Shown here: positions 8,459 to 17,947 of the stretch, piece by piece
Layout: each line of letters begins with the position of its first letter
Numbering within the stretch: the first letter of the stretch is position 1
Source: CAYLRY01 sp964386535
Lineage (GTDB): Bacteria; Chloroflexota; Dehalococcoidia; Dehalococcoidales; UBA3254
Length of the DNA stretch: 64,000 nt
Assembly (NCBI GenBank): GCA_964386535.1
Contig: CAYLRY010000004.1
Location: forward strand, 1 to 64,000
Reading direction: 5' to 3'
Program-made: the position numbers and the translations under genes
The notes under the pieces: model-generated
Seen by the model: the letters and a program-made list of their open reading frames with translations, nothing else
The model's database searches: none
What the model was told of the DNA's origin: nothing

Positions 8459-9304
8459 GTGCAGGTATTAATAAGTCCTTTTATAGAGAATAGCTTCATG
8501 TTCCAGGCTTTGATTGCCGGAGTTCTGGTGTCTATTGCCTGTGCCGTGGCTGGTACCTTCGTGATACTCCGTGGGATGGCTTTTATTGGTGATGCCCTGG
8601 CTCATGGCGTCTTGCCTGGTATTGCCCTGGCGGTGCTGGTTGGTTTTCCCGGGATACTGGGAGCAGTTATTGGCGCAGGATGTATGATCGGAGGCATCAC
8701 CCTGATTACCCGGCGTTCCCGGCTGTCTTCAGATACCGCCATTGGGCTCTTATTTATTGGAATGCTGTCTCTGGGTGTCATTATCGTATCCCGTTCCACC
8801 TCATTCTCCGGCGATCTCACCCGTATTCTTTTCGGTGAGATATTGGGCATCGGCACCTCAGCTATTATTATCCAGTTGGTAGCCACTTTGATTATCCTGC
8901 TGATCGCTGTTATTTGCGCTCGTCCCTTCCTCCTTTTAAGTTTTGATCCGGAACAGGCTCAGGTAGCCGGCTTTTCTGTACGCCTATATCATAACCTGAT
9001 GCTCTTCATGATTGCAGCCACCATCATTGTCTCTTTTCAGACTGTGGGCACTTTACTGGTCTTTGGGTTGCTCATCGCACCGGCTGGCGCAGGCGCACTT
9101 CTAGCCCGCCAGGTCAAAGCGATGATGGTCTGGGCTGCTTTATTCGGCAGTCTATCCATGTATTTTGGATTGCTCATCAGCTATCATTTTAACCTGGCGG
9201 CTGGGGCTTCTATCATTCTGGTTACTGTAGCTATCTTTTTTATAGTCTTCGTCATTCAGAATATGCGTCAAAAAACCCCCGCAGGTCTCAGGACAACCCC
9301 TTGA
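8459..9304 (+). CDS. znuB: Zinc/manganese ABC transporter permease (ABC-3 family)
   Basis: A 281-residue polytopic protein with about eight hydrophobic segments. It has the ABC-3 family features GMAFIGDALAHGVLPGIALA (the loop contacting the ATPase), then SDTAIGLLFIGMLSLG and TVGTLLVFGLLIAPAGAGAL. The chosen start is a GTG with only a weak ribosome site; an ATG at 8498 is an alternative. The stop overlaps the znuC start, so the two are translationally coupled. No ZnuA-type metal-binding lipoprotein is adjacent, so the binding protein must be elsewhere. Confidence 0.92.
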   Translation: MQVLISPFIENSFMFQALIAGVLVSIACAVAGTFVILRGMAFIGDALAHGVLPGIALAVLVGFPGILGAVIGAGCMIGGITLITRRSRLSSDTAIGLLFIGMLSLGVIIVSRSTSFSGDLTRILFGEILGIGTSAIIIQLVATLIILLIAVICARPFLLLSFDPEQAQVAGFSVRLYHNLMLFMIAATIIVSFQTVGTLLVFGLLIAPAGAGALLARQVKAMMVWAALFGSLSMYFGLLISYHFNLAAGASIILVTVAIFFIVFVIQNMRQKTPAGLRTTP

Positions 9305-10161
9305 TTACAGAAAAAAATTTTGTATCAACCGGTACTCAAACTTCAGATAAAGCCGCAGGCGAAAGCTGCCTGCCCCGTATTCTGGCTGAAAACCTGGATA
9401 TTGGTTACAACCGCGAAATCATCGTTCCCCACATTAATTTCTCTTTAAAACCTGGCCAGGCTATCGCCTTGATCGGCACCAATGGTTCCGGTAAATCCAC
9501 CCTGCTGAAAACTATAGTAGGTTTGTTGCCTGTGTTGGGAGGCCGCTTGAGCGTTTTTGGATCCAATCCTGGGAAAAACCCTCTCCGAATTGCCTACCTG
9601 GGACAGTTCCATTCCTCTGGTTTCATCCTTCCGCTGCGTGTTATCGATGTAGTACGCATGGGACGTTTTCCTCTCCACGGGCTCTGGAGACGTATGGGAC
9701 GCATGGATGATGAGATAGTCCATATAGCCATGAAGACCATGGGTATTGAAAAATTATCTGAAAACCCTCTTAGAGCCTTATCGGGAGGACAGCAGCAGCG
9801 TACTTACCTGGCTCAAGTACTGTCTCACCAGGCTGATCTTCTGGTGATGGATGAACCCACAGCAGGATTGGATGCTGGGGGCCGTGAATTATATCTGGAA
9901 GCTATAAAAGCCGAGATTCAGCGAGGAGCCTCTATTGTCATAGCTACCCATGATATCCAGGAGGAAGCTGCCCTTTGCCACCAGGTAATGCTGCTGGCAC
10001 GGAAAGTGGTAGCCCTGGGTCCTCCTCAGGATGTACTGACTCCGGAAGCTTTACTGGATACCTTCGGTATAGTCATAACCGGGGGGAAAAAACAGATTCT
10101 GGTACTGGAAACCCAGCATGGTCATGCTCATACTGATAACCCTGAAAAACCACGGACCTGA
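9301..10161 (+). CDS. znuC: Zinc/manganese ABC transporter ATPase
   Basis: ATPase partner of the ABC-3 permease, 286 residues. Walker A GTNGSGKST, Q-loop in YLGQFHSS, signature LSGGQQQR, Walker B LLVMDEPTAGLD and H-loop ATHD are all intact. The first 25 residues are extra relative to the domain start at RILAENLDIGYN. The likely start is a TTG overlapping the znuB stop (TTGA). The C-terminus ends in a short His-containing stretch (QHGHAHTDN), common in zinc transport proteins. Regulated with znuB from the upstream palindrome, by inference. Confidence 0.92.
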   Translation: MITEKNFVSTGTQTSDKAAGESCLPRILAENLDIGYNREIIVPHINFSLKPGQAIALIGTNGSGKSTLLKTIVGLLPVLGGRLSVFGSNPGKNPLRIAYLGQFHSSGFILPLRVIDVVRMGRFPLHGLWRRMGRMDDEIVHIAMKTMGIEKLSENPLRALSGGQQQRTYLAQVLSHQADLLVMDEPTAGLDAGGRELYLEAIKAEIQRGASIVIATHDIQEEAALCHQVMLLARKVVALGPPQDVLTPEALLDTFGIVITGGKKQILVLETQHGHAHTDNPEKPRT

Positions 10162-10299
10162 ACTTACCGGACAGTGGCATTTCTGGCTGCTCTAAAATGC
10201 CGGTCTGTCTGTCTTAACCCTGAACTCTTTTGTTTGACTAAACCCGTTATGCATAGTACGATGATATTCATTAAGTTCCACCAAATAAAGGAGTCACTG

Positions 10300-11256
10300 G
10301 TGTTCAGTAAGGCGCCTGTTCTTTTCAGTTTAGCTGCTCTTTCCTTATTAATCCTCCTGGTTCCCGGCTGTCGCTTGCAAAAAATGACTCCTGATGTCGT
10401 GAAATTACAGCTAAACTGGATTCATGCTGCCGAATTCGTAGGTTATTATGTTGCTGAAGCCAGAGGTTTTTACCAGGAGGCCAATATCAACCCTGTTATT
10501 ATGGAAGGCGGCCCCGGTATCTCTGCCCGCAGCTATATTCTGAACGGCAGGGCAGATTTCGCCGTTGCTGCTTTTGAGGAACAGAAGAATTATATAGAAA
10601 AAGGTCAACCTTCTGTAGCTGTTATGTGTGTATTTCAGGTTCCCCCGCTGGTCATGTTTGCCCTGGCTGATTCGGGCATTAAAGAACCTAAAGACCTGGT
10701 TGGGAAGAAGATTGGCATCAAAAATAACTACTGGCGTAATGTGGCGCATCAGACTCTTATGAATGCTGGTATTGACCCGGCATTAACTGTCGAAGTGGAG
10801 GTAGCGGCAGACGCCCAGTCCATGTTATATGAACGGAAAGTTGACGTCTGGATGGGATATATCCATGACGAACCTGTTTTAGCAGTTATCAACGGGTATA
10901 AGGTCAACCAGATTTATCCGGCTGACTATGGTGTGGGCGGCTATGAAGGATTGCTTCTGGTCAATGAAAATGATCTTAATTTACGTCCTGATCTGGTTGG
11001 GCGTTTTGTAAAAGCCAGTCAAAAAGGCCTGCAATATGCCCTGGAACATCCAGATGAAGCTGCTGAGGTAGTTTTAAAATGGCAGCCCCGCGAAAATCTG
11101 GAGTATTATAAACTGGCTCTCCGTACTCTGATCCCGCTGGTGGATATTCCCCAATCTAAAGTCGGCATGATTGATCCTGTCCGCTGGGCGCAGCTTATGG
11201 GGGCTTCTTATGATGTCCAGCATCCAGGATATACCATGCAATTTTTGGGAAAATGA
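10300..11256 (+). CDS. NMT1/THI5-like substrate-binding lipoprotein
   Basis: About 318 residues from a GTG at 10300, chosen because AAAGGAG lies 8 bases upstream and the protein then begins with a normal signal peptide ending in the lipobox LVPGC. The mature part, starting VVKLQLNWIHAAEFVGYYVA and including GFYQEANINPVIMEGGPG, is typical of NMT1/THI5/SsuA-like binding proteins for small organic molecules. No permease or ATPase of that transport type follows. Instead it is followed 4 bp later by a sensor kinase, so I infer a sensory role, passing ligand binding to the kinase. Membrane-anchored, extracytoplasmic. Confidence 0.82.
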   Translation: MFSKAPVLFSLAALSLLILLVPGCRLQKMTPDVVKLQLNWIHAAEFVGYYVAEARGFYQEANINPVIMEGGPGISARSYILNGRADFAVAAFEEQKNYIEKGQPSVAVMCVFQVPPLVMFALADSGIKEPKDLVGKKIGIKNNYWRNVAHQTLMNAGIDPALTVEVEVAADAQSMLYERKVDVWMGYIHDEPVLAVINGYKVNQIYPADYGVGGYEGLLLVNENDLNLRPDLVGRFVKASQKGLQYALEHPDEAAEVVLKWQPRENLEYYKLALRTLIPLVDIPQSKVGMIDPVRWAQLMGASYDVQHPGYTMQFLGK

Positions 11257-11260
11257 GAAT

Positions 11261-13513
11261 ATGTCTCAGAAATTAAAACACTTTGGCGGATTATTGGGGA
11301 TCAGGACTATCCGCACCCGTCTGGTGATCAGTTTTGTCCTGATCGTACTGGTAGTAGCCATTGCCATCAGCAGTGTAGCTATGGTGGTGGGTACCCGGGA
11401 CGGCCGCCGGCGTGTAATCAGTCAATTGGAGTCGGTAGCCACATTAAAACAGGCGGAAATAGAATCGTGGGTCAACTGGCTGCATATCAATCTAGATATT
11501 TCTATTTCCGGTGATGATGAATTAAATGATGTATTCATGTTAACCAGAGGTATACCCGGCAGAGATGATTACAACGCAGCTTACAGCAGGCTTAAATACC
11601 GTATTGAATGGGCTGCCAGCAGCATGGGACTATTTGAAGAAATCTTCCTGATGGATACTGACGGCGCCGTACGTATTTCAACTAATGCAGCTCATGAAAA
11701 GGAAAGACACAGCACCATAGATTATTTTTCAGAAGGAATGAAGGGGTTTTACGTCCAGCAACCTTCCTTTTCACTGTCCCTGGGTAAAATGATTATTGTC
11801 ATTTCCTTACCTATTACAAACCACGGAAATGTCCTGGGAGTTTTGGCCGGACGGGCTAACCTGATTAAGCTGAATGAGATCATGCTGGAGCGTTCTGGTT
11901 TGGGCAATACGGGAGAAACTTATCTGGTTGGCTCCAACTACCGTTTGTTGACCGGATTGCGGAATGGTCATTATGAAATACCGGTTACCTACATCCGGAC
12001 CCAGGGTACTGATATTGCCGTTAACGATCGCTCTACCGGCTCAGCTACTTACCTGAACTATAATGATAAAACAGTCATCGGAGTATATCACTGGCTGCCT
12101 GATCTCCAGGTAGCTTTACTGGCTGAGCAGGAAGAGGAAGAAGCCCTTCAGGGGACCACCATGGCTCTTATAATTATGATATGCGTGGTTGTTGCAGTTG
12201 CAGTCCTGGCTATTCTGGCCGCCAGACTGATCACCCGCAGCATTACCCGGCCTCTGGCTGAACTTTCAGCTACAGCTTCACTTATTGCAGGGGGCGATTT
12301 GGACCGTACCGCAAAAGTAGAGAGAGATGATGAAGTCGGTATTCTAGCCGCTGCTTTTAACAGCATGACATCTCAATTGCGCAAACTGGTACGCAATCTG
12401 GAGAAGCGCTCTGGTCAACTGCAGGCCATTAATGAATCGGGGCGCCAGCTTAGCTCCATCCTGCACCTTGAGGAATTATTGCCTTTCGTGGCCAGCTCCC
12501 TGCAAAAAACCTTTAACTACCGTAATGTCGGTATTATTCTGGTTGACCGTGAATCTGGCGATCTGACCCTTAAATATTATTCTGGAGCTTATGAAGGAGG
12601 CCCGGATGTCAATAATCTCCCCAAACAAAATCAAGGTATAGTCAGTTCAGTAGCCCGCACTGGTAAACCGCTGCTTTTAAATGATGTACTCAATAACCCT
12701 CAGTATCGCTCGGAAGGCACAGGTCATACCCGGGCTGAGCTGGCTGTACCTATTAAAATTGGCGAGAGGATCGTGGGCGTCCTGGATATTGAAGCTGACC
12801 ATACGGATGCCTTTGATGAAGAGGACCTTTCCACCTCTCAAACCCTGGCTGATCAGCTTGCCATTGCCATAGAAAATGCACGTCTGTATCAGCAGGCCGA
12901 AGAGCTCGCCACCATGAAAGAACGCCAGCGTTTGGCCCGGGACCTCCATGATGCGGTCAGTCAGACCCTCTTCTCCGCCAGTTTAATTGCTGAAGTCCTA
13001 CCGCGTTTATGGGAACGCAATCCGGAAGAAGCACGCAAACGCCTGGAGGAAATCCGTCAATTGACCCGCGGAGCTCTGGCTGAAATGCGTACCCTGTTGC
13101 TGGAACTGCGTCCTGCCGCTTTAACGGACGCTGAACCGGGAGACCTCCTGCGCCAGTTGGCAGAATCCATTAATAGCCGGGCCAGGATACCGGTAATTGT
13201 CGATATCCAGGGACATTGTGCGCTTCCTCCGGAGATTAAAGTAGCTCTGTATCGTATTGCTCAGGAAGCCCTGAACAATGTAGCCAAACACTCCGAAGCT
13301 ACCGAAGCCAGGGTAATCTTTATTTGTCAGGAGAAAAAGGTTGAATTGATCATTACTGATAATGGCAAAGGATTTGATGCCTCCGTCATTAAACCGGATA
13401 GCCTGGGACTGGGTATAATGAGGGAAAGGGCCAGGAATATTGGGGCTTCGCTGGACATAGACAGCCGGCCCGGACAGGGTACCCGGGTGATCATAGTCTG
13501 GCAGCTAGATTAA
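11261..13513 (+). CDS. NarL-type sensor histidine kinase with HAMP and GAF domains
   Basis: About 750 residues from the ATG at 11261, 4 bp after the binding-protein stop. Order: TM1 (about 20-43), an extracytoplasmic Cache-like sensor (to about 290), TM2 (about 296-320), HAMP, and GAF (about 395-550). Next comes a HisKA_3 dimerisation domain with RQRLARDLHDAVSQTLFSAS, where His563 is the phosphoacceptor, and then a HATPase with LNNVAKHSEA, DNGKGFD and GLGIMRERA. This is the NreB/LiaS/NarX class, which normally pairs with a LuxR-type response regulator, but none is adjacent. The neighbouring lipoprotein may present the ligand. Confidence 0.9.
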   Translation: MSQKLKHFGGLLGIRTIRTRLVISFVLIVLVVAIAISSVAMVVGTRDGRRRVISQLESVATLKQAEIESWVNWLHINLDISISGDDELNDVFMLTRGIPGRDDYNAAYSRLKYRIEWAASSMGLFEEIFLMDTDGAVRISTNAAHEKERHSTIDYFSEGMKGFYVQQPSFSLSLGKMIIVISLPITNHGNVLGVLAGRANLIKLNEIMLERSGLGNTGETYLVGSNYRLLTGLRNGHYEIPVTYIRTQGTDIAVNDRSTGSATYLNYNDKTVIGVYHWLPDLQVALLAEQEEEEALQGTTMALIIMICVVVAVAVLAILAARLITRSITRPLAELSATASLIAGGDLDRTAKVERDDEVGILAAAFNSMTSQLRKLVRNLEKRSGQLQAINESGRQLSSILHLEELLPFVASSLQKTFNYRNVGIILVDRESGDLTLKYYSGAYEGGPDVNNLPKQNQGIVSSVARTGKPLLLNDVLNNPQYRSEGTGHTRAELAVPIKIGERIVGVLDIEADHTDAFDEEDLSTSQTLADQLAIAIENARLYQQAEELATMKERQRLARDLHDAVSQTLFSASLIAEVLPRLWERNPEEARKRLEEIRQLTRGALAEMRTLLLELRPAALTDAEPGDLLRQLAESINSRARIPVIVDIQGHCALPPEIKVALYRIAQEALNNVAKHSEATEARVIFICQEKKVELIITDNGKGFDASVIKPDSLGLGIMRERARNIGASLDIDSRPGQGTRVIIVWQLD

Positions 13514-13541
13514 ATTGACTTCACTGGTAGGCGCTGTTAAC

Positions 13542-13622
13542 ATGAAAAAAGGAGGAAGATTGGATATCATTCATTTTACTTTTCCTGATTTTTCTTTGAC
13601 AATAAGCGATGCCTGGCGATAA
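13542..13622 (+). CDS. Possible 26-codon leader peptide coupled to holB
   Basis: An open frame from ATG at 13542 (or TTG at 13560, which follows AAGGAGGA) ends in TAA at 13622, two bases before the holB ATG. holB itself has no ribosome site. Translational coupling through this short frame is a reasonable guess. The peptide has no recognisable family. Confidence 0.3.
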   Translation: MKKGGRLDIIHFTFPDFSLTISDAWR

Positions 13623-13624
13623 AA

Positions 13625-14662
13625 ATGTGGCAGACCATAGGACAAACTAAGACTGTAGACCTGCTTCAACGGGCGTTGAAACAGGGATCTTTGGGACATG
13701 CTTATTTATTAGTTGGGCCCCAGCAGGTGGGTAAGATGACGCTGGCTATGGATCTGGCCATGGCGCTGAACTGCCTGGCGGAAACAGGGGAAAAACCCTG
13801 CGGCCTTTGCCTGTCCTGCCGGAAAATAATCTCCGGCTGCCATGCGGATGTTCAGATTGTCAGCCTGAATCAAAGTTTTGAAACAGAGGATGTTAAAGAA
13901 CGCACCGAAATAAGCATAGAACAGATTAAAAATATGCTGCATACTGCCAGTCTACCGCCCTTTGAAGGCAAATACCGGATTTATATTATTGATGAAGCCG
14001 GCAACTTGTCCATGGAGGCAGCTAACCGTCTATTGAAAACCCTGGAAGAGCCCGGAGAAAAGGTCTTATTCATTTTACTGACAGCTAATATTTGTGCCAT
14101 TCCCACCACGGTCATATCCCGCTGCCAGAGATTAAACCTGTCCTGGGTTAAGACCGCAGAAATAGAATCAACCCTGATTAACCGCTGGAATATTGAACCT
14201 GAAAAGGCCAGGCTGCTGGCGCGTTTAAGTCATGGCTGTCCGGGATGGGCCAGGAAAGCTGCGGTTAACTCCGATATGCTACAGGAACGCACTGAGCGGT
14301 ATGAGAAGATGCGCTCCCTGATGCAGGGCGATTACAGTGAAAGATTTGCTATGGCTTTTCAATTATCTCAACAGTTTTTAAAAAAAAGGGAGACTGTTTA
14401 TGAAATCCTGGATGCGTGGATCTGCTGGTGGCGTGATCTACTTCTGGCTAAAACTGATTGTCATAGGGATATTGTTAATATTGATTATTTGCCTGCTCTG
14501 TCTGAAATGGCAGGGCATTATAGCCTGGTTCAAATAAAATCTGCCATAGTAAATTTACGCGATGCAGCACTTCAGCTCAAAATGAATGCCAATTCCCGGT
14601 TAGTCCTTGAATCTTTGATGCTTAATTTGCCCGCAGCCCCTGTCTCAATAACGAAATCTTGA
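13625..14662 (+). CDS. holB: DNA polymerase III delta' subunit
   Basis: Clamp-loader subunit of 345 residues. The Walker A region is GPQQVGKMTLA (a slightly altered loop), followed by a four-Cys zinc module CGLCLSC...C near 60-75. IIDEAGNLSMEAANRLLKTL and then EEPGEKVLFIL form the Walker B and sensor region. SRCQRL carries the SRC motif of delta'. The start has no nearby ribosome site and may depend on the small frame just upstream. It is followed 90 bp later by a PSP1 protein, the same neighbourhood as holB and yaaT in Firmicutes. Confidence 0.9.
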   Translation: MWQTIGQTKTVDLLQRALKQGSLGHAYLLVGPQQVGKMTLAMDLAMALNCLAETGEKPCGLCLSCRKIISGCHADVQIVSLNQSFETEDVKERTEISIEQIKNMLHTASLPPFEGKYRIYIIDEAGNLSMEAANRLLKTLEEPGEKVLFILLTANICAIPTTVISRCQRLNLSWVKTAEIESTLINRWNIEPEKARLLARLSHGCPGWARKAAVNSDMLQERTERYEKMRSLMQGDYSERFAMAFQLSQQFLKKRETVYEILDAWICWWRDLLLAKTDCHRDIVNIDYLPALSEMAGHYSLVQIKSAIVNLRDAALQLKMNANSRLVLESLMLNLPAAPVSITKS

Positions 14663-14752
14663 ATTTAAAAAAGTATGCAATAAAACAGAAACGTTTAACG
14701 ATATTTACCTTTATATTTTTACACCCATCTATTCCTGAGTTAGAGGTGATTT

Positions 14753-15871
14753 ATGCCTGATATTGTCGGAGTTCGTTTTAAAAAAGCCGGTAAGGTTTAT
14801 TATTTTGACCCCGCAGGGGTTGAACTGAAAATATATGATTATGTGGTTGTGCAGACAGCCAGAGGAATCGAAATGGGGCAGGTTATTATCGCTCCGAAAC
14901 AGGTGCTGGCCTCAGAGCTTACCGCTGAACTGAAGCCTATCATGCGCAAGGCCAGTGAAGATGATATAAAACGTGCTCAGGATTTTTCCAGTAAGGAAGC
15001 TTCAGCCCTGGTTGAATGCAGCAAAATGATTGCCAGATTGAACCTTACCATGAAGCTGGTTTCAGCGGAGTATAATCTGGATGGCAGCCGCCTGACTTTT
15101 TATTTCACAGCAGATGAAAGGGTAGATTTCCGCGAACTGGTCAGGGAGTTAACCGCTTTCTTTAAAACCCGTATTGAGCTGCGCCAGATTGGTCCCAGAG
15201 ACCAGGCTAAAATAGTGGGCGGTCTCGGCCGCTGCGGCCGTCCTCTGTGTTGCGTCAGTTTCCTGAGTGAATTTAACCCCGTTTCCATCAAAATGGCTAA
15301 AGAGCAGGATTTACCACTGGACCCCATGAAAATCTCCGGCGTCTGCGGCCGCTTGCAGTGCTGCCTGGCATATGAAAACCAGCAGTACCATGAGGCCAAA
15401 TCTCATATGCCCAGGAAAGGACAGCTTGTTGAAACCAGTGCCGGTACAGGTGTGGTTATTGGTGGTAATCCCCTCAAGGAAACTGTGCTGGTAGAAATGG
15501 AAAGTAAAGCGGAAGCGGAGTTCCCGCTTAACCAGATTAAGCTGGTTAAAGGGGCTTCTAATGCTGCTCAGGCTTCAGATGAGGCGGTAGAAGATAATGG
15601 AAATACGGCGGATGTACCTTCACAGCAGAAGGAAGCTGACCGTAATAAAAATCCTGATAATGCCGGAAATCCGCCTGATCAATCTGTCAAACAGATACAA
15701 CCGCCTTTAAAGGAAAACAAGTCTATTGCTGACGTACCGGATAAAAGACAAATGCTGCCAGCCGTTGAAACTCCCAGTGTTCCAAATCTCCCGGCCGTTG
15801 TTAAAGATGATGAAACACTGAGCCCTCCGGCTGCGGAAACCCCTGCATCACCTGGACCTGAAAGCACTTGA
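14753..15871 (+). CDS. ricT: PSP1-domain protein (RicT/YaaT-like)
   Basis: 372 residues. The first about 265 form a PSP1 domain with the characteristic cysteine pairs GRCGRPLCC and CGRLQCCL, which in Bacillus RicT help bind iron-sulfur clusters and assist RNase Y-dependent mRNA maturation. Residues beyond about 270 are a low-complexity tail rich in Asp, Asn, Pro and Glu with no recognisable fold. A ribosome site (AGAGGTGA) precedes the ATG. Placement after holB matches other phyla. The role here is inferred from the family, and ricT partners are not in the window. Confidence 0.85.
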   Translation: MPDIVGVRFKKAGKVYYFDPAGVELKIYDYVVVQTARGIEMGQVIIAPKQVLASELTAELKPIMRKASEDDIKRAQDFSSKEASALVECSKMIARLNLTMKLVSAEYNLDGSRLTFYFTADERVDFRELVRELTAFFKTRIELRQIGPRDQAKIVGGLGRCGRPLCCVSFLSEFNPVSIKMAKEQDLPLDPMKISGVCGRLQCCLAYENQQYHEAKSHMPRKGQLVETSAGTGVVIGGNPLKETVLVEMESKAEAEFPLNQIKLVKGASNAAQASDEAVEDNGNTADVPSQQKEADRNKNPDNAGNPPDQSVKQIQPPLKENKSIADVPDKRQMLPAVETPSVPNLPAVVKDDETLSPPAAETPASPGPEST

Positions 15872-16035
15872 GTTGAGCTCTGAAAATCCGGTGTTTTAAA
15901 TGTAAAGATAGATTTGTTTGTCTGTTTCATGCTGGAGGTTTCGAATGACGAGGCAGAAGTATCCTGGGCGGGGTATCGTGCATTTACAATTTTTTATCAG
16001 ATTGTATATAGTTTCGCTGAAAAAATAAAAACACT

Positions 16036-16551
16036 CTAACCTGCCGGCTGCGGCAGGTACTTTTGCCAGTGGCTTTGAGTTTCCAGGAAATGATATGGAA
16101 TGTTCTGGTAGATGGTCGCCGCTGGACGGACAGGAGTCTTATTCAGCTTCATATGAGCTTGCTCCGGCGTACGGCCTGCCTTCCGGCGGTTGCATAAAGC
16201 GCAGGCGCTGACCAGGTTTTCCCAGGTATGTTTGCCGCCCTGGTTTCGCGGAATAACATGGTCCAGGGTCAATTGATGACTCTGTTTGCCGCAATATTGA
16301 CAGGTATAGTGGTCCCTGATGAAAATCTCTGTGCGGGATAATTTTGGCTGCGGACGGGGGCGTTTAACCATATATGCCAGACGTATTACAGACGGCAGCG
16401 GATAAATCTGGCTGGCTGTGTGAATATATCCCACGCTGTCTTCCAGCATCTCTGCTTTTCCGCTGAAAATTAGCGTAATAGCTCTTCGGGCACGGCAGAC
16501 ATTAAGCGGTTCATAGCTTTGATTTAGTACCAGGCAAGGGTGATCTACCAT
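16036..16551 (-). CDS. HNH endonuclease
   Basis: 171 residues. The N-terminal part (VLNQSYEPLNVCRARRAITL) is the extension seen in a widespread bacterial stand-alone HNH family. The nuclease core has CQYCGKQ, LDHVIPRNQGGKHTWENLV and CALCNRRKAGR, giving the two zinc CxxC pairs and the His-Asn-His residues. The target is unknown; family members are chromosomal and not clearly mobile. It stands alone, convergent with the PSP1 gene and divergent from dxr. Confidence 0.9.
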   Translation of the reverse strand: MVDHPCLVLNQSYEPLNVCRARRAITLIFSGKAEMLEDSVGYIHTASQIYPLPSVIRLAYMVKRPRPQPKLSRTEIFIRDHYTCQYCGKQSHQLTLDHVIPRNQGGKHTWENLVSACALCNRRKAGRTPEQAHMKLNKTPVRPAATIYQNIPYHFLETQSHWQKYLPQPAG

Positions 16552-16786
16552 TTGATGTGATATTCCTTCGGCCTTTTATTTATTTTAATCGGAATTCTTG
16601 ACCTATTGCAAGTCTGTACAACCGGCGCGGGTTCTTTTTATGCCGGTCTCTTTAGTATGTTTCTGAAGACAACGTCCAAATACCTCTTTTTGCCAAGATG
16701 ATCAGGACTGATCTTTTATTTTGTATCTGTATTTTTAAGATTTTTACTTTCAGATTTGATCCTAGTTGGTGTATGATAGATATGAG

Positions 16787-17947
16787 ATGGTTGAAGAAAC
16801 TCAAAAAATAAAGAGACTGGCTGTCCTGGGTTCCACAGGCTCTATAGGACGGCAGACCCTGGATATAGTCCGCAGCTTGCCCGAGCATTTCCGCATCGTC
16901 GGACTGGCTGCGGGTGAAAACCTGGAACTGCTGGAAAAACAGGTCCGGGAGTTCAAGCCAGAGCTGGTCTATTATAAGAACCGGGAAGCCGGGCTTAAGA
17001 CAGACGGCTGCCGGCTGGCGTCCATGGAGGAAATAGCCGCTTATCCGGAGGTAGATATGGTGGTGGTAGCTACCTCAGGCAAAGCCGGCCTGAGCGCCAC
17101 CCTGGCCGCTATCCGGGAAGGTAAACAAATAGCCCTTTCCAATAAAGAGCCACTGGTCATGGCCGGCGAGATTATACAGGCTGAAATGAAAAAAAGTACT
17201 GGCTGGATTTTACCCGTGGACAGCGAACACAGCGCCATCTGGCAGTGTATGTATGGAGAGAGATTAAAACCTGCCAGGCTGATACTCACAGCTTCCGGCG
17301 GGCCTTTCCTGCGCTTCAGCCCGGCTCAACTGGCTGAAGTAACCGTGCAGCAGGCTCTTAACCACCCTTCCTGGCATATGGGAAAAAAGGTCACCATCGA
17401 TTCAGCTACTCTCATGAACAAAGGCCTGGAGGTCATTGAAGCCCACTGGCTTTTTGATATGCCCTTTGACCTGATCGATATTCTGGTGCATCCCCAGTCT
17501 ATTGTACACTCCATGGTAGAGCTGGTAGACGGCTCTTTTAAAGCCCAGTTGAGCCTGCCTGATATGCGCTTTCCCATCCAGTACGCCCTGTCTTTTCCGG
17601 ACCGCCTGCCCAATCCAACTTTACCCAGGCTGGACTGGAGCAAAATCAGCCGCCTGGTCTTTGAACAACCTGATTACTCAATATTTCCCTGTCTGAAACT
17701 GGCTGTTGAAGCCGGTAAACAGGGAGGCACCTGCCCGGCTGTGCTCTGCGCTGCGGATGAAGTAGCTGTGGATCTTTTCCTTAATAAACAGCTTCCTTTT
17801 ACCGGCATTGCACGGCTTATTGAAATGGTACTGGCCAGGCATCAGTCAATGGAGCATCCGGCGCTGGAAGACATCCTGGCGGCTGATGAATGGGCGCGGC
17901 AGGAAGCCGCCGGATTATCCCGTGGAGCTGATATATGGACCTCTTAA
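16787..17947 (+). CDS. dxr: 1-deoxy-D-xylulose-5-phosphate reductoisomerase
   Basis: Second step of the MEP isoprenoid pathway. About 386 residues from the ATG at 16787 (a TTG-initiated frame begins 21 bp earlier). The Rossmann motif VLGSTGSIGRQTLD is near the N-terminus, LSNKEPLVMAGE is in the middle, and LPVDSEHSAIWQC and GWTL-type catalytic regions are represented by ASGGPFLR and KVTIDSATLMNKGLEVIEAH. Its last 13 bases overlap rseP, a common pairing in bacteria, so the two are coupled. Confidence 0.95.
   Translation: MVEETQKIKRLAVLGSTGSIGRQTLDIVRSLPEHFRIVGLAAGENLELLEKQVREFKPELVYYKNREAGLKTDGCRLASMEEIAAYPEVDMVVVATSGKAGLSATLAAIREGKQIALSNKEPLVMAGEIIQAEMKKSTGWILPVDSEHSAIWQCMYGERLKPARLILTASGGPFLRFSPAQLAEVTVQQALNHPSWHMGKKVTIDSATLMNKGLEVIEAHWLFDMPFDLIDILVHPQSIVHSMVELVDGSFKAQLSLPDMRFPIQYALSFPDRLPNPTLPRLDWSKISRLVFEQPDYSIFPCLKLAVEAGKQGGTCPAVLCAADEVAVDLFLNKQLPFTGIARLIEMVLARHQSMEHPALEDILAADEWARQEAAGLSRGADIWTS

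Noticed and set aside
13596..13624. TTGACA with an ATAAAA 17 bp later directly before holB
   Set aside because: The -10 would end at the ATG, leaving no room for a start of transcription before the gene.
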